DNA of 64,000 nt from Spiroplasma endosymbiont of Crioceris asparagi (GTDB lineage Bacteria; Bacillota_I; Bacilli_A; Mycoplasmatales; Mycoplasmataceae). Under the pieces are notes generated by a model, which was not told the DNA's origin, made no database searches, and was given only the letters and a program-made list of their open reading frames with translations. The stretch is taken from the NCBI RefSeq assembly GCF_964020035.1, contig NZ_OZ026475.1, forward strand, positions 186,001 through 250,000, read 5' to 3'. Shown here piece after piece: positions 45,478 to 60,238 of this stretch. Position numbers and translations under genes: made by a program. Position 1 is the stretch's first letter; every line of letters starts with the position of its first letter.

Positions 45478-46758
45478 ATGATCAAAATCAATTTAAAACA
45501 TTCTTTTGTTGAAAAAGATGTAAAAGACTTTAACAAAAATAGAGTACAAGAGATTCATAACATGATTGAAAACAAAACTGGTGCTGGAAATGATTTTCTA
45601 GGATGAGTAGAGTGGCCATCAAATTATGATAAAAATGAATATGCCAAAATGAAACAAGTTGCAATTTCATTAAGAAACGAGATTGAAACATTGTTAGTGA
45701 TTGGAATTGGTGGAAGTTATTTGGGAGCAAGGGCTGCCGAAGAAATGATCAGAGGATTATATAACAAAGATAAAGTGGAAATTATTTTTGTTGGTAACAC
45801 AATCTCATCAACTTACATGGCAAACTTAGTTGATTATTTAAAAAACAAAGAATTTGGAATTGTTAATGTTTCTAAATCAGGAACAACTACAGAACCAGGA
45901 ATTGCTTTTAGAGTATTTGAAGAAATTTTAATTAAAGAAAAAGGTCAAGAAACTGCTAAGAAAAGAATTGTTGCAGTTACTGATAAAGCCAAAGGTGCAT
46001 TAAAAACTTTAGCTGATTCAAAAGGTTATGAAAGTTTTGTAATTCCAGATGATATTGGGGGAAGATATTCAGTACTTACTCCAGTAGGTATTTTTGCATT
46101 AATGGTTTGTGGTATTGATACAGATGTTATGATGAAAGGTGCATTAAGAGCGCAAAAAGATTTAAACACTGTTAACAATACAGCATACGAATATGCAGTT
46201 GCAAGATATTTATTACATACTCAGAAAAAATTTGCTGTTGAAGTTTTAGTCTCATATGAATTACAAATGCAAGTATTTACAGAATGATGAAAACAATTAT
46301 TTGGTGAATCAGAAGGTAAAGATGGAAAAGGTTTATATCCTTCAAGTTGTGTATTCTCAACAGATTTACATTCATTAGGTCAATTTATTCAAGAAGGAAC
46401 AAAAAATTTATTATTTGAAACTGTTATTAGAGTTAAAACACCACAACAAGATTTAAGTGTTCCTAAATTAAAAGATGATTTAGATGGTTTAAATTATTTA
46501 ACTAATAAATCATTTCATGAAATTAACAATATTGCATTAGAAGGTGTAATTGATGCTCATACAAATGATGGAAAAGTTCCAAATATTATTTTGGATTTTG
46601 AAAAAATGGATAGCGAAATGTTTGGTTATGCATCATATTGATTTATGAAAGCTTGTGCAATGAGCGCTTATTTATTAGAAATTAATCCATTTAACCAACC
46701 AGGGGTTGAAATTTATAAAAAAAACATGTTTAAACTATTAAAAAAACCCGGTTATTAG
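45478..46758 (+). CDS. pgi: Glucose-6-phosphate isomerase
   Basis: Interconverts glucose-6-phosphate and fructose-6-phosphate. 426 residues, slightly shorter than the 450 of B. subtilis. Substrate loops [13 protein letters not shown] and [26 protein letters not shown], and the catalytic histidine and lysine regions ([18 protein letters not shown]) are present. AGGAGAT precedes ATG 45478. Several TGA codons are Trp. It channels PTS-imported glucose-6-phosphate (transporter at 50064) into glycolysis. Confidence 0.97.
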
Positions 46759-46773
46759 AAAGAAGGTTTTAAA

Positions 46774-47277
46774 ATGTTAAGCAAAGAAAATTTACTTTTA
46801 ATTTGTGAAAAACAAAAAGAATTAGATTTTTATATTTATAAAAAGAAAAAAATAATTATGAACAAAAAACTATACAATCAAAAAGCAATTGCTTTGATTG
46901 TTGAATTTTTTGAATTTTTAAATGAAACAAAATTTTTTAAATATTGATCAAGCAAAAAAAATGTTGTTGATCATGCAAAAATTGTTGAAGAATTTGTAGA
47001 TGTAATTCACTTTGCATTTTCTATTGGAAATAATCTTAAATATGATTTTGCAAAACATAATTTTATAAGTAAAACTTCTACTTTAGAAGAAGCTACATTG
47101 AAATTTGTTGAATCATTTACAAATTTAATAAAAGAAAATACTACTAAAAATTTTTCAAGTATGTTTAATAGATTATTTAATATTGCTGAATTACTAAAAA
47201 TTAGTGAAACTGAAATCATGGAAGTGTATTTAAAGAAAAATAAAATTAATATTGAAAGACAAGATAATGGATATTAA
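46774..47277 (+). CDS. All-alpha dUTP diphosphatase family protein
   Basis: 167 residues, entirely helical. It has the MazG-like metal motifs of dimeric dUTPases: EFFEFLNETKFFKYWS (E..E..N pattern) and ILEEF-type segment KIVEEFVDVIHFAFSIG (E..D). The product would hydrolyse dUTP to dUMP, keeping uracil out of DNA. The stop overlaps the start of the following methyltransferase gene by 11 bases. TGA at 46948 is Trp. Fit to the dUTPase_2 family is by motif, not search. Confidence 0.8.
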
Positions 47278-48016
47278 AACGATTACTAGTACAAAAAATG
47301 ATTTGATTAAAAATTTAATTAAATTAAAATCACAACCAACTAAAGAAATGTATTTTGTTGAAGGGAAAAACATTGTTAAAGAGACACTTGCAAAAAACAT
47401 TGTTATAAAAGTTTTTTGTGTTGAAGAAGAAATAACAGTTACAAAACAATACAATGTTGAAACAATTATTATTTCTAAAGCAGTTGCTGATAAACTAAGT
47501 GAAGTTAAGACAAACCAAGGAATTTTTGCAATATGTAAAATTAACCAGTCAGAAATAGATTTTAATAGCAATGTTTTAATTCTAGATAATATACAAGATC
47601 CTGGTAATATGGGAACTTTATTAAGAAGCGCGGCAGCATTTGGTTTTAAAACAGTAATTGCTTCAGAAACTAGCACAAGCTTTTTTAATCAAAAAACGAT
47701 TCGCTCTGCTCAAGGAAATCATTTAAGTTTAAATTTGATTAAAGCAAATCTTGAGGAAATAATTGAGATATTAAGAAGGGCGAATTATAAAATTATTGGG
47801 ACCTTTATTAACCAAAAAAATGATGTAAATATTATTAACAATAACAAGTTAGCTTTAATTCTTGGAAATGAAGGAAATGGAATTGACTTGAAATTTAAGG
47901 CAATGATTGATTATAATATATTAATTGAAATGAATAATAATGTTGAATCATTAAATGTTGGTGTAGCAGGATCAATAATTATGCATGATTTCTTTAATCA
48001 AAAAAATAGGAGTTAA
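47267..48016 (+). CDS. SpoU/TrmH-family RNA 2'-O-methyltransferase
   Basis: 249 residues with an N-terminal substrate-binding domain (residues 1-100) and a knotted SPOUT domain. Motif 1 LDNIQDPGNMGTLLRSA, motif 2 LILGNEGNGI and motif 3 VESLNVGVAGSIIM are clear. The family includes RlmB (G2251 of 23S rRNA) and TsnR-like enzymes; the exact target is not determinable by eye. ATG 47267 lies within the preceding gene's end; a TTG at 47252 is a less likely start. Confidence 0.92.
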   Translation: MDIKTITSTKNDLIKNLIKLKSQPTKEMYFVEGKNIVKETLAKNIVIKVFCVEEEITVTKQYNVETIIISKAVADKLSEVKTNQGIFAICKINQSEIDFNSNVLILDNIQDPGNMGTLLRSAAAFGFKTVIASETSTSFFNQKTIRSAQGNHLSLNLIKANLEEIIEILRRANYKIIGTFINQKNDVNIINNNKLALILGNEGNGIDLKFKAMIDYNILIEMNNNVESLNVGVAGSIIMHDFFNQKNRS

Positions 48017-48017
48017 A

Positions 48018-49442
48018 ATGATTGAATTTAAAGCATTAATAAATGGTGAATTTGTTAAAACTACTAAAAAATTAGAAATAATTTCACCAGTTAACAATAA
48101 TGTGGCTGGTGTTGTAAGTTCACTTGTTAAAGAAGATATTGATAAAGCATATAAAGTTGCTAAAATTGCGCAAGAAGAGTGAGCTAATAAAAAATTAGTT
48201 GATAGAATTAAATATATTAATTCATTTAAAGAATTAATTGTTAAAAACAAACAAAGAATCGCTGAACTGATTATGATTGAAATTGCTAAATCTAAAAAAG
48301 ATGCACTTGGTGAAGTTGAAAGAACTGTGGAGTTAATTGAATTTACAATTGAAGAAGTAAAAAGGATTTATCCAATCGCAAAAGATGGTAAAGCATTTGG
48401 TATTGAAAACAAAATTGGTATTTTTGAAAGAGAACCACTAGGAGTAATTTGTGCAATCTCACCATTTAACTATCCATTTAATTTAGCACTAGCAAAAATT
48501 ATCCCAGCACTTTTAGTTGGTAATGCTGTTGTTTTTAAACCAGCAACCCAAGGTTCTTTAGTGGGATGTTTCTTAGGTGAATTAAGCGTACTTGCCAAAT
48601 TTCCTAAAGGAATCTTTAATGTGGTAACTGGTAGGGGTAGAGATATTGGTGATGAAATTGTTTCTCATGAAGAAATTGATATGATATCATTTACTGGTTC
48701 AGTTGCTGTTGGAAAACATATTCAAGCAATTGCTAAAACTGCCAATATTGTATTAGAACTTGGAGGAAAAGATCCAGCAGTTGTACTTGATGATAAAGAT
48801 TTGGAACACTATGCATCTGAAATTGTTGCGGGAGCATTTGGTTATTCTGGACAAAGATGTACTGCAATTAAAAGGGTGATTACTACAAACGAGATTGCTG
48901 ATAAATTGGTTCCGATTTTAGTTGATAAAGTAAACAAATTAACTGTTGGGAATCCAGAAAAAAATTGTAACATAACACCATTAATTGATACTAAAACAAA
49001 AGATTATGTTTTAGGTCTAATAACCGAAGCAAAAGAAAAAGGTGCAAAAGCACTTAATGGTGATCGCAGCAAAGGTAATTTGGTTTGGCCAACACTTGTT
49101 GATTATGTAACAACTGAGATGAAATTGGCATGAGAAGAACCTTTTGGACCAGTACTGCCAATCATTAGAATTGACAAAATTTCAGAAATTGTTAAAGTAG
49201 TAAATGAATCAAATTTTGGTTTACAAGCTAGTTTATTTACCCAAAACATAAATGATGCCTTTATTATTGCTAAAAAACTAAAAGTAGGAACAGTTAATAT
49301 AAATGGTAAATCACAAAGAGGACCAGATAATTTTCCTTTTTTAGGAATTAAAGATTCTGGTGTTGGTGTTCAAGGTATTGAAGAAAGTATTTTAAGTATG
49401 ACAAGATACAAAGGAATAGTTATTAACTATAGAGGAGAATAA
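48018..49442 (+). CDS. gapN: NADP-dependent non-phosphorylating GAPDH
   Basis: Aldehyde dehydrogenase that oxidises glyceraldehyde-3-phosphate directly to 3-phosphoglycerate, making NADPH and bypassing pgk. 474 residues. Cofactor loop FTGSVAVGKHI, general base Glu247 in LELGGKD, catalytic Cys281 in SGQRCTAIKR, EEPFGPVLP, and the C-terminal GPDNFPFLGIKDSG that is typical of GapN. AGGAG precedes ATG 48018. TGA codons at 48180 and 49131 are Trp. With gap at 1841 the cell has both GAPDH routes. Confidence 0.94.
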
Positions 49443-49443
49443 A

Positions 49444-49731
49444 ATGGAAATTATTACATTAGTACTAGAAGAAGCCGACAAAGTAGATAATGTTAAATCA
49501 ATAATTGCAATTATTTTAATGGCAATAGGTTTTGTTTTAGCAACAACATTTATTTTTTTAACAATTAATTTTAGAAAAAATAGAGTTATGAAAAACTTTG
49601 AAAATGACCGTAGTAAAATTCAGTCTTGAAAAGATTTTATTAAACTAAATATTTATCCATTTTTAGCAATTATGGGAATAATTATTTTAGTGGTTGGTAT
49701 CTATTTAGAAATTACCTCACATCATCATTAA
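49444..49731 (+). CDS. Small membrane protein, two spans
   Basis: 95 residues. Starts one base after the gapN stop, with GAGGAG in the end of gapN as ribosome site. Predicted spans near 20-42 and 70-88, joined by a basic loop (FRKNRVMKNFENDR), with a terminal TSHHH. I recognise no family. The position after gapN and before a terminator suggests co-transcription with it. TGA at 49627 is Trp. Confidence 0.7.
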
Positions 49732-49739
49732 ATATAAAC

Positions 49740-49765
49740 AAAATGCACTTGCATTTTTTTTGTTT
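49740..49765 (+). terminator. Terminator
   Basis: AAAATGCA (49740-49747) with TGCATTTT (49750-49757) followed by a T-rich run closes the gapN unit. Confidence 0.8.
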
Positions 49766-49797
49766 TTTTGTATATTAATAGGGAGAGGTATTGATTT

Positions 49798-50034
49798 ATG
49801 AATACTAAAGAAATAACTTACCTAGGAGCTATTATTTTTTTGCTAATTGTTGAAGTTATTTTGTTGTTATTTTATTTTTATTTTAAAAATAAACGTTCTC
49901 ATCAGATATACTTTAAAGCACAAAAAAGTAGTGAGTCTCTTTGAGATTTTACTAAAAAACACTTATTATCATTTTCAATGATTTTTGTGATGGTTTTAAT
50001 AATTTCTTTTGTAATGTTATGAATTAGTAATTAA
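49798..50034 (+). CDS. Small membrane protein, two spans
   Basis: 78 residues, interrupted by two TGA (Trp) codons. Begins MNTKEITYLGAII; spans near residues 8-28 and 55-75 flank a basic/polar loop with KNKRSHQIYFKAQ. GGGAGAGG at 49781-49788 precedes ATG 49798. It resembles the preceding small protein in layout (two spans with a basic loop) and might be a relative. It lies 29 bases before the glucose PTS gene, so it may be co-transcribed with it. Function unknown. Confidence 0.65.
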
Positions 50035-50063
50035 TACCTCGACTAGAAAAGAAAGGAATTAAA

Positions 50064-51860
50064 ATGAATTCTAAACAAAAAACAAAAACAAATGTTTTTG
50101 CTCAAATAATGCCAACACTTTCAAAACTTGGTAAATCATTTTTACTTCCAATTGCCTTACTTCCAATAGCTGGATTATTTTTAGCAATTGGAGCAACTAT
50201 TACAGCAAAAATTACTAATCATGATGCATTTTTCTATGTTATTGGAGACATAATGAATAAAATGGGTAACGTGGCTTTTGCTAACTTACCAGTATTTTTT
50301 GCAATTGCAGTTGCGATTTCATTTACAGGAGATTCAGGTGTTGCAGCTTTAACTGCTGTGCTTGCATTCTTAGTATTTAATGCATTTCAAACTCCATTAA
50401 TAAAAGATATGGGGGCAGATAAATTTAAAATTTTATTTATAAAAGATATAGATAAGGGTTTATTTACAGACAATTTAGGTGTTCATTCACTAAATACTGG
50501 GGTTTTTGCCGCAATATTTGTTGGAGCTATTTCTGCAAAAATGTATAACAAATTTCATAAAACACAATTGCCAGCAGCAATTGGATTTTTTTCGGGTTCT
50601 AAATTAGTTCCAATTGTTACATTCTTTGCAATCATTCCTTTATCAATAATTTTCTTAATTATTTGACCATTCATTGGTAAGGGATTATCAGCATTCGGAA
50701 CATGAACTGGTTCGCTTCCAAACGGAGTTTCTTCATTAATTTATGAAATTATTGAAAGATCATTAGTTCCATTTGGATTACACCACGTTTATTATTCACC
50801 ATTATGATGAACTGGAGCTGGAGGAGATTTATTAAAATCACTTCAAGATTTTTTAAATAAAGGTCATCAAACATTTGCAGATGGTAAATCAGTTCAAGAT
50901 GCTATAAATGCAATCATTAATAATAAAGATGCTTCATCTCCTTTAGGTGATCAAACAATTATTATGTGAATTATTGGTCACTCAAACTTAATGACATTTG
51001 CTGATGCTAAAGAAGTTGGATTAAATCTAGGTCAATTTATGACTGGTAAATTTGGATTTATGTTATTAGGATTGCCAGCTGCTGCTGTTGCAATGTGATT
51101 AACAGTTCCAAAAGAAAATAGAAAACAAGTTATGGGGATTTACTTCTCAGCAGCATTCTGCTGTATGTTGACTGGTATTACTGAACCACTAGAATATACA
51201 TTCTTATTCGTGGCCCCTTGATTATTTTATGGAGTACACATGCCATTGGCTTCAATCGCATTCTTCTTATGTGGATTAATGCAAGTTCATATTGGGCAAA
51301 CTGTTTCAGGAGGATTAATTGACTTCGTGGTATTTGGAATAGTACCTTGAGCAGGTGGAAACAACACTAATGCAATTCACATATTCTGAATTGCACCGTT
51401 AATGGGAATTCTATATTTCTTTGCATTCTCATTTGCAATCAGATTTGCAAATAGTAGAAGATTAAAAGCTGGTTTAACTGAAATTGAATTACCAGGATTT
51501 GGTAATGAAATGGCACTAAAAACTAAAGCAGACTTTATTGCTAAAAAAGAAGGTGCAGTAAGTGCTGAACCTTCAGAATTATATGATGTTAACAATCCTA
51601 AAGCAGTAAAAGCATTTAAATTAATTGCATGTTTTGGTGGAGAAGAAAATATTGAAAATGTTGACTCATGTGCATCAAGACTAAGAATTACAGTTGTTGA
51701 TGGATCAAAAGTTGACGTTGAAGGTATTAAAGCCTTAGGTGGATGTAATGGTGTTCTTGTTAAAGGGAAAGCTATTCAAGCAGTGTATGGTGGAGAACAA
51801 GAAGTTATTAAACCATATATGAAAGAAATTCTTGTAAAAATGAGAAACCAAAATAACTAA
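50064..51860 (+). CDS. ptsG: PTS glucose-type transporter, IICB component
   Basis: Imports and phosphorylates a hexose, most likely glucose. 598 residues. The IIC domain (about 1-440) has ten or so spans and the conserved [39 protein letters not shown], and the substrate motif [12 protein letters not shown]. The IIB domain (about 505-590) has the phosphorylatable Cys536 in [10 protein letters not shown] and ALGGCNGV. No IIA domain is fused, so IIA must come from another gene. AAAGGAA precedes ATG 50064. Many TGA Trp codons. Confidence 0.94.
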
Positions 51861-51871
51861 TTTATCAAAAT

Positions 51872-51897
51872 AAAAAAAGGTCATTGACCTTTTTTTT
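51872..51897. terminator. Bidirectional terminator
   Basis: Poly-A followed by GGTC, loop ATT, GACC and poly-T (51872-51897). It lies between convergent ptsG and the aldo/keto reductase gene. Confidence 0.85.
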
Positions 51898-51900
51898 GAT

Positions 51901-52767
<867 letters not shown>

Positions 52768-52849
52768 TTTTTTAACCTCACTTATTAATATTAATACTTA
52801 TAGTAATTAAAGACAATAAATATTATAAAATATACTAAGAAGGTATTAT

Positions 52850-53938
52850 ATGAGACTAAAAATTTTATTAGGGATTTATGTTTTTGCAATCATCATTGTA
52901 ATTATTGGAAACACTGTTTATATTCACAGCAATTCAGTGAATGTTTGAATGGTATTGTTTGTACTTGTAGAAATAGCAGCATTTATTTCAGCAACTTGAA
53001 TGATTATTGAATTATTTTTTAAGTGAACTCAATTAGTTGATGGTAATATTCCACTTTTTAGTAAACAACCAAAAACTCCTAAAGAAAAACCAATTAAAAT
53101 AAAAAAACAAAAACCTAATCCTAAAGAAGAAATCGAAGAAGACATTCCCCAACTATTTGCTTCTGAAAAACCAATATCAAGAATGAAACAAAGTATTGAT
53201 GATTTTGAGATTGAACATAACTTAGCAGAAAAAACTGCATTAGTTTATGAAACAACACCTGAAAAAGAAGTTAATAATTTTTCAAATTACGATAATAAAG
53301 ATAAATTGAGTGATTATGAAAACACTTTATTAAAAGGAATTATGGGTAGTGATGATTCTATTGATAATGTTAATGATTTAAATCAAAAACCATTGTTAAA
53401 TAATCAAAAAACATTAATTATTCCTAAAAGGGCACAAGAAAGAGCTGATGAAATAAAACGCGGCATGAGCGATATTAATTTTAATATTCCCAGTTCTAAA
53501 AAAGGGGAATATTTAGATAGTCCTAAACCAAGAAGTGCCGTTCAATATGATGCAAATAATAATGCTGATATTGATAAGTATCTTAATAAAGATGCTGATC
53601 GAATTTGAGATGCAATTAAATCTCAAGAAAAAGCAATTAAAAACTTAGCTAATACAATTAAGTTAAATAAATTTAATGTAATGGATGAAGTTAATGAAGA
53701 TTTAGATGATGACGACGATGATGACATTAACGTTATAGAACAAGAATCATTTGTAGCAAAACCTAAAGTTTCTGCAAATAATAATATTGATAACGAAGTG
53801 GAAGATCCTTTAGCAAATATTTTAGATGAGCAAAACTTTTATGAACCAGAGTCTAAAAAATTCTATAAAGAAAATCAAATTGAATTAGATGATTATTTAG
53901 CTGATAATAAATCATTTGATGACGATGACTATGAATAG
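52850..53938 (+). CDS. Two-span membrane protein with long acidic cytoplasmic tail
   Basis: 362 residues. Two hydrophobic spans near 5-27 and 38-60, then a lysine/proline-rich stretch (residues 75-95, KPKTPKEKPIKIKK type) and a ~270-residue hydrophilic tail. The tail is rich in Asp, Glu and Asn and contains runs of Asp at about 285-292 and at the extreme C-terminus. It is predicted to be largely disordered. I recognise no family. AAGGT precedes ATG 52850. It is the last protein gene before the rRNA operon. TGA codons are Trp. Confidence 0.7.
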
Positions 53939-53962
53939 TGCAATTAAATAACTAAAAAAAAT

Positions 53963-54005
53963 AAAAATTTAGCAAAAAATTAAATTTTTATTTTTTTTTA
54001 TTTTT
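53963..54005 (+). terminator. Terminator before the rRNA operon
   Basis: AAAAATTTA (53963-53971) pairs with TAAATTTTT (53981-53989), followed by an almost unbroken T run. Confidence 0.65.
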
Positions 54006-54006
54006 T

Positions 54007-54037
54007 TTGCAACAAATTATTTTTATTGTGTTATTAT
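54007..54037 (+). promoter_or_regulatory. Probable rRNA operon promoter
   Basis: TTGCAA (54007-54012) and an extended -10 TGTTATTAT (54029-54037) with a 19-base spacer. The predicted start of transcription is at about 54044. Location about 160 bases upstream of 16S is reasonable for an rRNA leader. Confidence 0.5.
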
Positions 54038-54044
54038 TTTATAT

Positions 54045-54066
54045 GTGTTCACAAATTTGTAAACAC
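54045..54066. promoter_or_regulatory. Near-perfect 22-bp palindrome at the rRNA start site
   Basis: The core ACAAATTTGT (54051-54060) is a perfect 10-bp palindrome, extended by GTGTT on the left and AACAC on the right, with a single mismatched pair (C54050/A54061). It begins right at the predicted transcription start. It could be an operator or a 5'-terminal RNA hairpin. Confidence 0.55.
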
Positions 54067-54107
54067 GGTAAACAATTGATGTAATTTACATTAGTTGAAA
54101 CGATCTT

Positions 54108-54124
54108 TGAAAACTAGATAGAAC
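54108..54124 (+). other. 16S processing stalk, left arm, with boxA-like leader
   Basis: These 17 bases are perfectly complementary to 55789-55805 on the far side of 16S. Flanking 16S, they would form the double-stranded stalk cut by RNase III (encoded at 22290). The sequence TCTTTGAAAAC at 54104-54114 also resembles the rRNA antitermination boxA of Firmicutes and recurs before 23S. Confidence 0.8.
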
Positions 54125-54202
54125 AACCAAAAAAACTTGTAAAATACAAATTTTTTTAAGTAATAAATCATACGATATCGAGTTATGAATCAAACAACAA
54201 TT

Positions 54203-55723
<1,521 letters not shown>

Positions 55724-56001
55724 ATGGAGTAATAGAAACAAAAGTCTTAGATTCAGAGACTTTCCAAAAACAACTGATATCGATATTAGTTCTATCTAGT
55801 TTTCAGGGATTGTTTAATTTACAATCTCTGAAAAAATCATTCTTTGAAAACTGAATATTAGATGAAATTAGACAATTTTCCAGCACATTAATTTATTAGT
55901 GTGCTTGTAACAAAAATTCAAAATTCAATAAGTTTTGTTTAAATGTGGAAAAAAAACTAAAATTTCAAAATAGTTATTATAAATGCAATAGGTTTTTCTT
56001 T
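55724..56001 (+). other. 16S-23S spacer without tRNA genes
   Basis: About 278 bases, AT-rich, no tRNA. It holds: the right arm of the 16S stalk (55789-55805); a hairpin with arms 55801-55813 and 55822-55834 (one G-U); the left arm of the 23S stalk (55835-55862) including a second TTCTTTGAAAAC boxA-like element; and an 11-bp hairpin AGCACATTAAT/ATTAGTGTGCT (55882-55905). These give a dense array of RNase III-type processing structures. Confidence 0.8.
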
Positions 56002-58906
<2,905 letters not shown>

Positions 58907-58940
58907 AGAAAATCTATTACATTTATAAACCTAAATAATT

Positions 58941-58968
58941 TCTAATATTCAGTTTTCAGAGAATGATT
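58941..58968 (+). other. 23S processing stalk, right arm
   Basis: These 28 bases are complementary to 55835-55862 with a single G-U pair. Together they flank 23S and form a long RNase III-type stalk. Confidence 0.8.
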
Positions 58969-58979
58969 GAAAACCATAA

Positions 58980-59088
58980 TCTGGTGACCATAACGCTGAG
59001 GTTACACCTGTTCCCATACCGAACACAGAAGTTAAGATCAGTAGTGCCGAAGATAGTGTTAATTCGCGAAAATAGGAAATTGCCAGTT
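58980..59088 (+). rRNA. rrf: 5S ribosomal RNA
   Basis: About 109 bases, starting CTGGTGACCATAACGCTGAG and containing ACACCTGTTCCCATACCGAA and the GAAGTTAAG core; the 3' TTGCCAG pairs with the 5' CTGG. It follows 23S after 73 bases and completes a 16S-23S-5S operon. The slightly short length is typical of mollicutes. Ends are estimated. Confidence 0.95.
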
Positions 59089-59094
59089 TAAATA

Positions 59095-59123
59095 AAAAAG
59101 CAACGGATAACCGTTGTTTTTTT
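59095..59123 (+). terminator. Terminator of the rRNA operon
   Basis: CAACGG (59101-59106) pairs with CCGTTG (59111-59116), extended by A/T pairs, then seven T residues, immediately after 5S. Confidence 0.9.
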
Positions 59124-59180
59124 ATTATTTAATTTAAATATTATATAATTAATTAATAATGATTAAGGAGCGTTTAATTT

Positions 59181-60236
59181 ATGAAAACAAAAATAAAAGA
59201 GCTAGATGAACATTTAAATAATGAATTAAAAAATTCAACTAACGAAACTAGTTTAGATAAATTAAAGACTTCTTTTTTAACTTCAAAAGATTCTAAATTA
59301 AATAAATTATTAGAAGAAATGAAGTCTTATCCTAAAGAACAAAAAAAAGAAATTGGTCAAATGATTAATCGCTTTAAATTTGGTGTATTAGAAAAGTTAG
59401 AAAAACATCGTCAAGAGCTTGCTGATAAAAAATATAAACACCGTTTAGAATCAGAAAAAATTGATATTTCTATTCAAGGTCTTAAACAAAATCGTGGACA
59501 AAAACATCCACTTAATTTAGTGATTAATGAAATCGAAGACATCTTTATTGAGTTGGGTTATGACTTAGTAAATGGAAATGAATTTGAAACTGATGAATTT
59601 TGTTTTCAAAAATTAAATTTACCAATTGGTCACCCCGCAAGAGATATGCAAGATACTTTTTATATTGATAAAAATACAGTGTTAAGAACTCATTGTACAA
59701 ATATGACTGCAAGAACATTATCAAAACTAGCTGAAGATAAAACAGAGTTTAATAATGTAGCAATGATAAGTTATGGAAATGTTTATCGAAGAGATGATGA
59801 TGACGCAACTCATTCCCATCAATTTATGCAAATGGATGGATTCTTAATTGGTGAAAATATAAGTTTTGCCAATTTAAAATGAACTTTAGAATATATGTGT
59901 AAACGTTTATTTAATGAAAAAACAACTATTAGAATGCGTCCAAGTTTTTTCCCATTTACTGAACCTTCAGCAGAAGTTGACATCAGTTGTGTTGCCTGTG
60001 CTGGTAAAGGATGTAACATTTGTAAACACTCAGGATTTATTGAAGTACTTGGAGCTGGAATGATCAATAAAGAAGTGTTTGCTTTAAATGGTATTGATGC
60101 AAATAAATATCAATGTTTAGCATTTGGAATTGGAATTGAACGAATTGCAATGCTAAAATATGGAATCAAAAACATCAGAGACTTTTATGAAAATGATGTA
60201 AGATTCTTAGAACAATTTAAATTTTTTGGAAATTAA
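59181..60236 (+). CDS. pheS: Phenylalanyl-tRNA synthetase alpha subunit
   Basis: Catalytic subunit of the class II alpha2beta2 synthetase. 351 residues: N-terminal coiled-coil (about 1-100) that binds tRNA, then the catalytic core with [77 protein letters not shown] and [18 protein letters not shown] at 59880 is Trp. AAGGAG at 59164-59169 precedes ATG 59181. pheT starts two bases after the stop. No T-box leader is present in the 58 bases upstream. Confidence 0.97.
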
Positions 60237-60238
60237 TT

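Noticed and set aside
53939-54202. Hidden gene between the acidic membrane protein and 16S
   Set aside because: The 264-base interval is a terminator, promoter, palindrome and rRNA leader; no open frame with a ribosome site is present.
59123-59180. T-box leader before pheS
   Set aside because: The interval is only 58 bases, with no T-box core sequence (AGGGTGGNACCGCG) or stem.
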